Program-made: the position numbers and the translations under genes | Assembly: GCA_903847405.1 (NCBI GenBank) | Contig: CAINDP010000012.1 | Span: 1-63,186, forward strand | Source: an uncultured Myxococcales bacterium | GTDB taxonomy: Bacteria; Myxococcota_A; UBA9042; DTJE01 | DNA: 63,186 nt | Reading direction: 5' to 3' | Shown here: positions 1 through 7,925 of the stretch, piece by piece | Numbering within the stretch: position 1 is the stretch's first letter | How the letters are laid out: every line of letters starts with the position of its first letter | Notes under the pieces: generated by a model | Database searches by the model: none | What the model was told of the DNA's origin: nothing | What the model saw: only the letters and a program-made list of their open reading frames with translations

Positions 1-135
1 ATTGCAGCACTCGGCGGCCACCTGAAACACAATGGCGACCCAGGCTGGGAAGTCATTGAGAACGGCCTCGAACGGCTGCTTCTCATCGAAGAAGGCTGGC
101 TCGCGGCGACTGCTTCGAGAAGTGATCAATCGTGA
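1..135 (+). mobile_element. C-terminal fragment of an IS4-like transposase, cut by the window edge
   Basis: Reading from base 1 in frame 1 gives 44 residues before a TGA, beginning IAALGGHLKHNGDPGW and continuing with a Leu-rich helix ending in EEGW. This LGGHL...GDPGW block followed by a short helix resembles the extreme C-terminus of IS4/Tn5-type DDE transposases. The catalytic residues lie upstream of the window and cannot be checked. I do not recognise a terminal inverted repeat downstream of the stop; the next bases are a GACGTGGAC-like simple repeat. The family call is from motif memory only. Confidence 0.6.
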
Positions 136-184
136 GACGTGGACGTCGACGTGGACGCTCGACCTGTCCGGCCGCCCCCGGTGC

Positions 185-190
185 TACAAT
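185..190 (+). promoter_or_regulatory. Candidate -10 box (TACAAT) of the subtilase-rdgB operon
   Basis: TACAAT lies 26 nt upstream of the chosen GTG start at 217. No good -35 hexamer is visible at 16-18 nt; the upstream bases are the simple GACGTGGAC-like repeat. The same TAnAAT type of box recurs close to other starts in this window. Confidence 0.35.
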
Positions 191-216
191 CCCCCGTCGC
201 CGGACGGGAGTCGGAT

Positions 217-3075
217 GTGAAGCGTGGGATCGCGGCAGCAGCGCTGGCGTGGATGGCAGCGTTTTCGGGCAGCGCCGCAGCGACGGAACCGTTCCAGGAC
301 CACCTGGACACCCGGGCGATCGGCGCGGCCGCGTTCCGGACCGCCCATCCGACCTGGGACGGCCGTGGAACGGTCATCGCGATCCTGGACACGGGCGTGG
401 ATCCGGGCGCCCCGGGCCTGGAACGGACGTCCGCGGGCGAGGTCAAGGTCATCGAAACCCGCGACTTCAGTGGGGAATCGATCCTGGAACTGGACGCGCC
501 GTCCCGGGAAACCGGCGAGGACGGCCGCCCGGTCTGGCGTGCCCGCGGGTCCTGGGTCCGGGGCGTGGACGTGGTCCCCGGCCTGCCGGCAGGTTGTGCC
601 CTGACGCTTGGCTTCCTGGACGAGTCGCGCTTCAAGAACTCGCCGGTGGCCGATCTGACCGGAAACGGCCGGACCGACGACCGGATCGCGGTGCTGGTGT
701 TCCAGGGCGCCGACGGCGAATGGCGGGCCGTCATCGACCGGGACGGCGATCACGACCTGGCGGGCGAGCCCGTCCTGCGGTCCTACGAAAAGGGCTTCCA
801 GCACGTGCGACTGGGCGGCGGCGGGGATCCGTCCCGCGAATCGGCGAAGGTCCCCGTGTCCGTCCGGCTGGGCGAGGACGCGCCGCGGCGCATCGAACTG
901 CACATCGTGGCGGGCAGCCACGGGACGCACGTGGCGGGCATCGCGGCGGGCTTTGGACTGAACGGCAAGGCGGGCTTCGACGGCATCGCGCCCGGCGCGA
1001 AGGTCCTGTCCCTGAAGATCGGTGACAGCGCCCTGGCCGGCGGCGCCACCGTCACCGAAAGCATGAAGAAGGCCCTGGAGTTCGCGGGCAAGTGGGCGCG
1101 CGAAAAGGGCGTGCCCGTGGTCGCGAACGTTTCCTACGGGGTCGGTTCCGCGCTCGAGGGTGACTCGGACATCGATCGGTTCCTGGAGCGCTTCCAGGAG
1201 GAAAACCCGACCGTGCTGGTCGTGACGTCCGCCGGGAACCAGGGGCCGGGCCTGTCCACGGTCGGTACGCCCGGCGCCTCCCGGGGGGTCCTGTCGGTCG
1301 CCGCGGTCCTGACGCCCGGCCTGTCCCAGGGGCTGGTCGGCGCCCCGGGCGTCCTGCAGGTGTTCACGTTCAGTTCGCGCGGGGGCGAGGCGCCCAAGCC
1401 GGACGTCGCCGCCCCGGGCATCGCCGCCTCGTCGGTTCCCCCCTGGGAACGCCGCGACGTGATGCGCGGGACCTCCATGGCGGCGCCCCAGGTGTCGGGC
1501 GCGGCCGCGCTGGTCCTTTCGGCCTTCACCTCCGGCGACGCGGGCCGCCCCTGGCACGCGGGCATGGTGCGCCAGGCCCTGCGGGACGGCGCGCGACCCA
1601 TCCCCGGCTTCGGCCCCCTGGACCAGGGCGCCGGCCTGGTGGACGTGGGGCGGGCCTTCGACGCCCTGGCAGCCCGGTCGAAGGACGCCGACGCCCGGTG
1701 GGTCGTCGCGGTGGACGCCCTGACCGACGTGCCGACCCTGGGCGGGCGGAAGGCCGGCGGGGCGTTCTGGCGCGCGGGCGGCTGGGCTCCGGGCGCCGCC
1801 GATCCGGTGGACGTTTCGATTCGTGCCCGCTACCTCGCCAGCGCCCCGGGCCAGGTCCGCACCCAGTCGTGGATCCGTTTCGGCCTGTCCACCGACGCCG
1901 GCTGGATCCGCCTGTCGTCGTCGGCGGTCGCCCTGCGCGGCAGCGAGGCCTCCACCGTGCGCGTCTGGGTGGACCGGGCCGCGGTGTCCGCCCCGGGCCT
2001 GCACGTGGGCACCGTGACGGGCCGGGCCCCCGGCGGCCTGGCGTTCCAGTTCCCGGTGGCGGTGGTCGTGCCCGAGCGTGTTGCGGCCGGGGCCGAGGGC
2101 CCGCCGTCCGTCGTCCGCCGCGGTGTCGCGGTGGCCCCGGGCGGCGTCGTGCGCCTGTTCCTGGCCGCGCCGGCCGGAACGACCACCTGGTCGGCCCGCG
2201 TGCGGCCGTCGGAAGGCAAGGCGGCGTCCGTGCTGGCGGCGCTGTACGACGGCGTCGGCCATCGCCTGCCGATCGACGGCGCGGTGTCGTCCACCGAGGG
2301 GCGCGAGGCACGATGGGCCCTGTCCGACGCCGACCTGGCCGAGGGCGGCACGATGGAACTGGACCTCGTGGGCGCCCTGGCCCCCGCGCTGCCGTCCACC
2401 GTGGACGTCGAGATCCGCTTCGGGGGCCTGGTGGCCCCGGCGCTGACGGTCCTGCGCGGCGAGCCCGGCAAGACCCCGGCGACCGACGTCCTGGTCGAAA
2501 ACCGCCTGGCCGTCCCCTTCGACGGCGAGGTCCGGGGCGAAATCCGCGGGTACGAGCGGTCCTTCACCCGGTCCCTCGAAGGCGATTCCGCCCGGCACGG
2601 CTTCACGACGTCGCCCGAAATCGAGTCCGTGGACTTCGATCTGGAACTGTCCCCCGAGGACTGGAACCGCTTCACGGACGTGGCCGTCAACGTCGTCGAC
2701 CGGGACGGCAAGGCGGCGGTCCAGACCGGCTTCAGCAACCGCAAGGCGAAGGTCGCCTTCAAGGTTCCGGCCGGCTCCAACGGCACCGACTGGACGCTGG
2801 AAATCCGCGCCGGTCGGGCGGTGCGCGGCGGTCCTGCCGGCGAGGTGCGGATCACCGAACGCTACCTCACCCGCGAAAAGATCCCGCTGGTCGGCACCGT
2901 GGACGGCAACCAGCGCGTGCGCCTGTGGCCCACGGTCCGCACGAAGGTCCGCGTGGTGGCCGCGGCGACGCCCAAGGCCCCCCCCGCAGGCACCACCTGG
3001 ACCGGCTCCCTGGACTTCACCGACCGTCGGGACGGCGCGCCATGGCTGCGCGTGCCGGTCCGGGCGGCACCCTGA
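217..3075 (+). CDS. Exported S8 family serine peptidase, tripeptidyl-peptidase II-like
   Basis: Subtilisin-fold protease of about 952 residues. The catalytic triad reads Asp58 (AILDTGVDPGAPG), His235 (GSHGTHVAGIAAG) and Ser420 (RGTSMAAPQVSG), with oxyanion Asn341 in SAGNQGPGLSTVG. The roughly 180-residue spacing between Asp and His, and the phrases DTGVDPGAPG, LSLKIGD and SAGNxGPGLSTVG, are characteristic of tripeptidyl-peptidase II rather than of classical subtilisins. About 500 residues of beta-rich sequence follow the catalytic domain. I chose the GTG at 217 because it has GGGAG seven bases upstream and opens directly into a signal peptide (KRGIAAAALAWMAAF...); an upstream ATG at 139 would add a nonsense-like Pro/Asp stretch. 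It ends 13 bp before rdgB and probably heads that operon. Classical TPP II is cytosolic, so a signal peptide is unusual. Confidence 0.88.
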   Translation: MKRGIAAAALAWMAAFSGSAAATEPFQDHLDTRAIGAAAFRTAHPTWDGRGTVIAILDTGVDPGAPGLERTSAGEVKVIETRDFSGESILELDAPSRETGEDGRPVWRARGSWVRGVDVVPGLPAGCALTLGFLDESRFKNSPVADLTGNGRTDDRIAVLVFQGADGEWRAVIDRDGDHDLAGEPVLRSYEKGFQHVRLGGGGDPSRESAKVPVSVRLGEDAPRRIELHIVAGSHGTHVAGIAAGFGLNGKAGFDGIAPGAKVLSLKIGDSALAGGATVTESMKKALEFAGKWAREKGVPVVANVSYGVGSALEGDSDIDRFLERFQEENPTVLVVTSAGNQGPGLSTVGTPGASRGVLSVAAVLTPGLSQGLVGAPGVLQVFTFSSRGGEAPKPDVAAPGIAASSVPPWERRDVMRGTSMAAPQVSGAAALVLSAFTSGDAGRPWHAGMVRQALRDGARPIPGFGPLDQGAGLVDVGRAFDALAARSKDADARWVVAVDALTDVPTLGGRKAGGAFWRAGGWAPGAADPVDVSIRARYLASAPGQVRTQSWIRFGLSTDAGWIRLSSSAVALRGSEASTVRVWVDRAAVSAPGLHVGTVTGRAPGGLAFQFPVAVVVPERVAAGAEGPPSVVRRGVAVAPGGVVRLFLAAPAGTTTWSARVRPSEGKAASVLAALYDGVGHRLPIDGAVSSTEGREARWALSDADLAEGGTMELDLVGALAPALPSTVDVEIRFGGLVAPALTVLRGEPGKTPATDVLVENRLAVPFDGEVRGEIRGYERSFTRSLEGDSARHGFTTSPEIESVDFDLELSPEDWNRFTDVAVNVVDRDGKAAVQTGFSNRKAKVAFKVPAGSNGTDWTLEIRAGRAVRGGPAGEVRITERYLTREKIPLVGTVDGNQRVRLWPTVRTKVRVVAAATPKAPPAGTTWTGSLDFTDRRDGAPWLRVPVRAAP

Positions 3076-3088
3076 TCCGGAGGATGTG

Positions 3089-3784
3089 ATGCACCGGTTC
3101 GTTTTCGCCACGTTCAACCGCGGCAAGGTCCGCGAGGTGGCCGGGATCCTGTCGGGCCTGGACATCGAGGTGCTGTCGCCCACGGATCTGGGCGTCACGG
3201 CCCTGGCCGAGGAAACCGGCGAAACCTTCCTGGACAACGCGGTGCTGAAGGCGGCGGGCGTGTTCGTCGCGACGGGCCTGTCGACCTTCGCCGACGATTC
3301 GGGCCTGGAGGTCGCCGCCCTGGACGGCGCTCCGGGCGTGAACTCGGCCCGCTATGCCGGCGGGGAGGGCCACGACGACGCGGCGAACATCGTGAAACTG
3401 CTGTCGGCCCTGCGCGGCGTGCCGGATCGTCGCGCCCGCTTCGTCTGCACCGTGGCGTGCCTGCTGCGCCCCGAGGACCTGCCCCGCGGCCTGCCCGATC
3501 CGCTCCCGGGCGCCGTGCGCCTGGTGTCGGGGCACCCCTCGACGCCCGCCGGTGCGGTGCTGCTGACCGCCCAGGGCGAGGTGGCCGGGCGCATCATCGA
3601 CACTCCCCGGGGGACCGACGGCTTCGGCTACGACCCGATCTTCTGGCGGGACGACCTGGAAAGGACCTTCGCGGAACTGACCGCGGCGGAAAAGAACGGC
3701 TTTTCGCATCGCGGCCACGCCTTCCGAGCCCTGCGGGAGGCCCTGGGCCTGGCCCTGGCGCCGGTCGCGGAGGACCGTCGATGA
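3089..3784 (+). CDS. rdgB: XTP/dITP pyrophosphatase (RdgB/HAM1 family)
   Basis: Hydrolyses deaminated purine nucleoside triphosphates (ITP, XTP, dITP) to monophosphates and pyrophosphate, cleaning the nucleotide pool. The family signatures are visible: FATFNRGKVREV near the N-terminus (substrate/phosphate binding), FADDSGLEV around residue 70 (metal/catalytic Asp), and GFGYDPIF near the C-terminus. Length of about 231 residues is slightly above the usual 195-205 because of an insertion around residues 120-150. The ATG at 3089 lies five bases after GGAGG; a GTG one codon earlier is also possible. Its stop overlaps the next start (ATGA), so it is translationally coupled to the radical SAM gene. 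Confidence 0.93.
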   Translation: MHRFVFATFNRGKVREVAGILSGLDIEVLSPTDLGVTALAEETGETFLDNAVLKAAGVFVATGLSTFADDSGLEVAALDGAPGVNSARYAGGEGHDDAANIVKLLSALRGVPDRRARFVCTVACLLRPEDLPRGLPDPLPGAVRLVSGHPSTPAGAVLLTAQGEVAGRIIDTPRGTDGFGYDPIFWRDDLERTFAELTAAEKNGFSHRGHAFRALREALGLALAPVAEDRR

Positions 3785-4821
3785 CCTGGCTGCCGCCCTA
3801 CCGCCACCTGTCCGAAACGGGCGAACTGGCCGAGCGGGCCCTGGCCCTGGCCGCCCTGGCCACTCCCTGTCGCCTGTGCCCCCACCGCTGCGCCGTCGAT
3901 CGCACGGCCGGGCAGCGGGGCGTCTGCGGCCTTCCCGCGGGCGCCGTCGTCGCCGCGGCCACGGCCCACTTCGGCGAGGAGCCGGAAATCTCGGGCACGC
4001 GGGGGTCCGGCACCGTGTTCTTCGGGGGCTGCAACCTGCGCTGCGTCTACTGCCAGAACGCGACCATCAGCCAGGGCGCGGACATGCGCCGCCGGGCCGT
4101 CACCTCGGCCGACGACCTCGGGGCGATCCTGCTGGACCTGGCGGGCCGGTACGTCCACAACATCAACTGGGTCACGCCCTCCCACGTCGTCCCCTGGGCC
4201 GTGGCCGGTCTGGACGTCGCCGCATCCCGGGGCCTGGTGCTGCCCCTCGTGTACAACTCCAGCGCCTACGACTCGATCGACGTTCTGCGCCTTCTGGACG
4301 GCGTGGTCGACGTGTACCTCCCGGACCTGCGCTACGCGGACGACGAGTCCGCGACCGAGTTCAGCGGGGTCAAAGGGTACGTGGCGGCGTCCCGGGCCGC
4401 GGTCGTCGAAATGGCCCGGCAGGTCGGAACGGCCAACGTCGTCGGTCCCGACGGCACCCTCCGCCGCGGCCTGATCGTGCGGCTGCTGGTGCTGCCCAAC
4501 GACATCAGCGGGGTGCGGGAGTCCCTGGCCTTCCTGCGCGACGCCATCGGAACGCAGGTCCGCATCGCCTTGATGGCGCAGTACTTCCCGGCCCACAAGG
4601 CGCCGGAAGAAATCCTGCTGTCGCGGCGCACGTCGGTCCGGGAGTACCAGAGGGTCCTGGACGTGGCCGAGCGCATGGGGTTCGAAAACGCGCTGGTGCA
4701 GGAAATGGAGGCCCAGGACTTCTACCGACCGGACTTCGACCGGGGGGACGAGCCCTTCGCCGATGCCGCGCAGTTCCATGGCCGCGGGACGCCCGACGGC
4801 CCGGGGGAGGACCCGCGATGA
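3781..4821 (+). CDS. Radical SAM protein of the PflX type (COG1313-like)
   Basis: Radical SAM enzyme of 346 residues. The SAM-cluster motif is C84-x3-C88-x2-C91 (GGCNLRCVYCQN). An N-terminal Cys set, CRLCPHRCAVDR...GVCG, precedes it, as is usual in PflX/PflA-like proteins; these cysteines may bind an extra cluster. The downstream segment (WVTPSH, YNSSAYD, YLPDLRYAD, ALMAQYFP) matches the conserved blocks of the COG1313 group. No substrate can be inferred, and no glycyl-radical enzyme is seen nearby, so a pyruvate formate-lyase activase role should not be assumed. It overlaps both neighbours by four bases. Confidence 0.85.
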   Translation: MTWLPPYRHLSETGELAERALALAALATPCRLCPHRCAVDRTAGQRGVCGLPAGAVVAAATAHFGEEPEISGTRGSGTVFFGGCNLRCVYCQNATISQGADMRRRAVTSADDLGAILLDLAGRYVHNINWVTPSHVVPWAVAGLDVAASRGLVLPLVYNSSAYDSIDVLRLLDGVVDVYLPDLRYADDESATEFSGVKGYVAASRAAVVEMARQVGTANVVGPDGTLRRGLIVRLLVLPNDISGVRESLAFLRDAIGTQVRIALMAQYFPAHKAPEEILLSRRTSVREYQRVLDVAERMGFENALVQEMEAQDFYRPDFDRGDEPFADAAQFHGRGTPDGPGEDPR

Positions 4822-5804
4822 GCGCCGATGCCGCCGTGTTCATGGACCTCCACTCCCACTGGCTGATCAACGGCCACTACCTGCGGCACCCGCTGTCGGC
4901 CCTCCGGCCGGACCGCCTGCCATTCGGCCCCTTCGGGAACCGGATCGACATCGAGGACGCCGCCCGGGCAGGCGTCCGTTGCGTGACCTTCACGGCCTAC
5001 GCGCCCGTCAGTCCGCTGTTCTGGGTGCCGCGGTCGGAGGCGACGCTGGCGCAGATCCGCACCTTCTATCGCGTCGCCCGGGAGTCCGGCGGCCGCCTTC
5101 GCCCGGCCCGCACCGGGGTCGAGGCCCGGGCGGCGGCGGCCGACGGCGCGGTCGCGGGCGTCCTGGCGGTCGAAGGAGGCCACAGCCTGGACGGCAACCC
5201 GGCGATGCTGGACGCGTTCGCCGAGCTGGGCGTCCGCTTCCTGACCCTGGTCCACTTCAAGGCCAACGAACTGGGCGACGCGGGCGAGTCGTCCCGGAAG
5301 CCCTGGGGCGGGCTGTCGCCCCTGGGCCGCGAGGTCGTTTCCCGCATGCGGGCCCTGCGGATCGTGCCCGACGTCGCCCACCTTTCGGACGACGGCGTCC
5401 ACCAGGTCCTGGACCTGACCGACGGCCCCGTCGTATCGACCCACACCGGCATGCGCGCGCTGGTGGACCGCCCCCGGAACCTCCCGGACGGCCAGGCCCG
5501 CGGGATCGCCCGCTCCGGCGGCGTCGTGGGCATCATCCTGTTCCCGCCCTACCTCGACGGCCGGCACCCGATGGGACAGTCCGTGGACCGCTTCCTGGAC
5601 CACGTCTGCCACGCGGCCTGGGTCATGGGCCCCCGGCACGTGGCCGTCGGGTCGGACATGGACGGGTTCACCTGGACGCCCCGGGGCCTCCGGGGCTACG
5701 CCGACTGGCCGATCCTGTCCGAGGGCCTGGCCCGCCGCGGGTTTTCCCCCCCGGAGATCCAGGGGATCCTGGGCGGCAACGCCTTGCGCGTCCTTGACGC
5801 CTAA
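4818..5804 (+). CDS. Membrane dipeptidase-like M19 metallohydrolase
   Basis: Family M19 (renal dipeptidase-type) TIM-barrel peptidase of 328 residues. Expected metal-site elements are present: His12-x-His14 near the N-terminus, bridging Glu119 (VEGGHSLDGN), His188 (DVAHLSDDGV), His209 (STHTGMRAL) and Asp280 (GSDMDG). Most M19 enzymes have His-x-Asp at the first site, so the His-x-His here is a departure. No signal peptide or membrane segment is visible. It is the last gene of the subtilase-rdgB-radical SAM operon. Substrate may be dipeptides or another small amide. Confidence 0.82.
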   Translation: MSADAAVFMDLHSHWLINGHYLRHPLSALRPDRLPFGPFGNRIDIEDAARAGVRCVTFTAYAPVSPLFWVPRSEATLAQIRTFYRVARESGGRLRPARTGVEARAAAADGAVAGVLAVEGGHSLDGNPAMLDAFAELGVRFLTLVHFKANELGDAGESSRKPWGGLSPLGREVVSRMRALRIVPDVAHLSDDGVHQVLDLTDGPVVSTHTGMRALVDRPRNLPDGQARGIARSGGVVGIILFPPYLDGRHPMGQSVDRFLDHVCHAAWVMGPRHVAVGSDMDGFTWTPRGLRGYADWPILSEGLARRGFSPPEIQGILGGNALRVLDA

Positions 5805-5834
5805 TTGGTCCCCCGGCCCGCACGCGCGTAGAAT
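5805..5834 (+). promoter_or_regulatory. Promoter of the HD-GYP/ArsA/M16 operon
   Basis: TTGGTC (-35), an 18 bp spacer and TAGAAT (-10). It starts at the stop codon of the upstream gene and leaves a short leader before the ATG at 5863. Confidence 0.5.
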
Positions 5835-5862
5835 GGCCCCGCAGGTTTCCCCAGGGGTGCAG

Positions 5863-6942
5863 ATGTCCGTCAACGAGGTCACGCGGGAGCGGTTGGTGTT
5901 CCTGGTCGACGACGAGGCGAGCAACCTCGTCCTCTTCCAGAAGGCTCTGGCGACCCAGGGCTACACCCTGCGGACCTTCACCGACGGGGCCGAAGTCCTG
6001 GGACTTCTGGAAAAGGGCGTTGCCCCCGACCTCGTGGTCACCGACGTGATGATGCCCGGCATGGATGGGTTGACGCTGTGCGCGGCCCTCAAGGCGCATC
6101 CGCGGACGCGCACCGTGCCGGTCGTGCTGGTCACCGGCCTCGAGGACGTGCGGGACAAGGTCCGGGGCCTGGAAGCCGGCGCGGACGACTTCGTGACCAA
6201 GCCCTTCCACCCGATGGAACTGAAGGCCCGCGTCCGCAGCCTGCTGCGCATCAAGTTGCTGACGGACGAACTGGAGGCCCGGAACCTGCTGCTGATCGAC
6301 GAAAAGGGGCTCCTGGAGGAGCGCGTCAACGAACGCACGGCCGAACTGGAGGATCTGACGATCGGCATCGTGGCGGCCCTGGAAAAGGCCAACGCGCTGA
6401 AGGACGGCGACACCGGCCATCACATCCGCCGGGTGTGCGCCTATGCCCACGTCGTGGCCACCCGTGTCGGCCTGGACCGGGAGCAGGCCGCCAAGGTCCG
6501 GCGCTATGCCTCGCTGCACGACGTGGGCAAGGTCGGCATCCCGGACGTCATCCTGAAGAAGCAGGGCCGGCTGACCCCCGAAGAATACGAGGTGATGAAG
6601 CAGCACACGCTGTACGGGTACGAACTGCTGGGCCTGGCCCGCGCCGACGAGCTGGCCCGCAACATCGCGCTGTGGCACCACGAGCGGTTCGATGGACGCG
6701 GCTATCCGCATGGCCTGGTGGGCGAGGACATTCCCCTGGCGGCGCGGATCGTGGCCATCGCCGACGTGTACGACGCGTTGACGACGCGGCGCTGCTACAA
6801 GGAAGCCTATTCGACCGACGAGGCCGAGCGCATCATTCGGGACGAGTCCGGAGGCCACTTCGATCCGAGGGTCGTGGCGGCCATGTTCGGCGCGATCGAC
6901 ACGATCCACACCGTCCGGGCGCGGTACGCCGATCCCGGGTAG
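5863..6942 (+). CDS. Response regulator with HD-GYP phosphodiesterase output
   Basis: Two-domain signalling protein of 359 residues. Residues 10-130 form a CheY-like receiver with phospho-acceptor Asp61 (VVTDVMMPGMDG) and the conserved Lys in DDFVTKPF. A coiled-coil linker (about 135-180) joins it to an HD-GYP domain with His219-Asp220 (SLHDVGKVGIPD), H272HERFDGRGYPHGL and DVYDAL. HD-GYP domains with an intact GYP motif usually hydrolyse cyclic di-GMP; activity here is predicted, not shown. No histidine kinase is encoded beside it. The ATG at 5863 was preferred over one at 5833 because AGGGG lies five bases upstream. The next gene starts 20 bp downstream. Confidence 0.92.
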   Translation: MSVNEVTRERLVFLVDDEASNLVLFQKALATQGYTLRTFTDGAEVLGLLEKGVAPDLVVTDVMMPGMDGLTLCAALKAHPRTRTVPVVLVTGLEDVRDKVRGLEAGADDFVTKPFHPMELKARVRSLLRIKLLTDELEARNLLLIDEKGLLEERVNERTAELEDLTIGIVAALEKANALKDGDTGHHIRRVCAYAHVVATRVGLDREQAAKVRRYASLHDVGKVGIPDVILKKQGRLTPEEYEVMKQHTLYGYELLGLARADELARNIALWHHERFDGRGYPHGLVGEDIPLAARIVAIADVYDALTTRRCYKEAYSTDEAERIIRDESGGHFDPRVVAAMFGAIDTIHTVRARYADPG

Positions 6943-6962
6943 TCCTGTGCTGCGAGGCCCCG

Positions 6963-7925
6963 ATGTCCCGAGTGCCTGGCCCCGATCCCGTCACCCCCCC
7001 CCGGCTGGTCGTGCTGGTCGGGAAGGGCGGGGTGGGCCGCAGTACCATGGCGGCCTCCCTGGGCCTCGTCGCCTCCCGCCGCGGGCGCAGGACCCTCGTC
7101 GTCGAGGTGGCCGCCGGCCCCGTCGTGCCGGGGATGTTCGGCGTGGCCGGTCGCGGGTACCTGCCGGTGTCCGTCGCGCCGAACCTGTGGACGCACTGCG
7201 TGGGGTGGGAGGACGCCCTGCGCGAGTACGGCCTGATGAAGTTGAAGGTCCGCGCGCTGTACCGCCTGGTCTTTGAAAATCCCCTGGTTCGTCGCCTGCT
7301 GCCCGCCATTCCCGGCATCGCCGAGATCCTGGTCTTCGGGAAGATCGCCTACTCGGTCACCGACGGGCTCCCCGGGCTGGGGCACCTGGACACGGTCATC
7401 CTGGACGCCCCGGCCACCGGCCACGGCGTGTCCCTGTTGACCGCGCCCTCGGTCGTGGCTTCCACGGTGGCCGCCGGACCCCTGGCCGAGGATGCGCAGC
7501 GGCTGCGGGCCCTGCTGCTTGACAGGGTCAACACGCGGTTTCACATTGTCACGACCCCGGAGGAAATGCCGGTGGCTGAAAGCGAGGAACTGTACGAAAT
7601 CCTCGGGGTCAGCCAGGGGTTCCCCTTCGGGCCGATCCTGGTGAACCAGGTCCGGGGAAAGGGACTGCGGCCCGCCCAGCGCGACGAACTGGGGCTGGCC
7701 GCCCGATCGGTGCATCGGACGGATGCGGCGTGCGCCGTGGTGTCCGGGGCGCTGTTCATGGCCGACCGGGCCGAGGTCCAGCGGGTCCACATCCAGCGCC
7801 TGCGCAACCGCGTGCCGCTTCCGCTGATCGAACTCCCGGACATCGGGGGAGGGCGGACCCCCCGGGAGCGGATCGAGATCCTGGCCGACCACCTGGACGC
7901 CCGCCTGTGGAGGGAGGGGCGTTGA
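6963..7925 (+). CDS. ArsA/Get3-like ATPase with an altered P-loop
   Basis: Deviant-Walker ATPase of 320 residues resembling the ArsA/Get3 group. The signature Lys21 of the KGG motif is kept (VGKGGVGRST), but the P-loop Lys is Arg26. Other family blocks are present: LVVEV, the switch-II-like VILDAPATGHGVSLL and VTTPEEMPVAESEEL. It lacks Get3/ArsA metal-binding Cys pairs that I can identify. In bacteria such proteins are often of unknown role. Its TGA overlaps the TTG start of the M16 lipoprotein gene, suggesting co-translation with an envelope protease pair. Confidence 0.83.
   Translation: MSRVPGPDPVTPPRLVVLVGKGGVGRSTMAASLGLVASRRGRRTLVVEVAAGPVVPGMFGVAGRGYLPVSVAPNLWTHCVGWEDALREYGLMKLKVRALYRLVFENPLVRRLLPAIPGIAEILVFGKIAYSVTDGLPGLGHLDTVILDAPATGHGVSLLTAPSVVASTVAAGPLAEDAQRLRALLLDRVNTRFHIVTTPEEMPVAESEELYEILGVSQGFPFGPILVNQVRGKGLRPAQRDELGLAARSVHRTDAACAVVSGALFMADRAEVQRVHIQRLRNRVPLPLIELPDIGGGRTPRERIEILADHLDARLWREGR

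Noticed and set aside
3781-4821. Calling this a pyruvate formate-lyase activating enzyme
   Set aside because: No glycyl-radical enzyme is nearby and the sequence belongs to the uncharacterised PflX-like branch.
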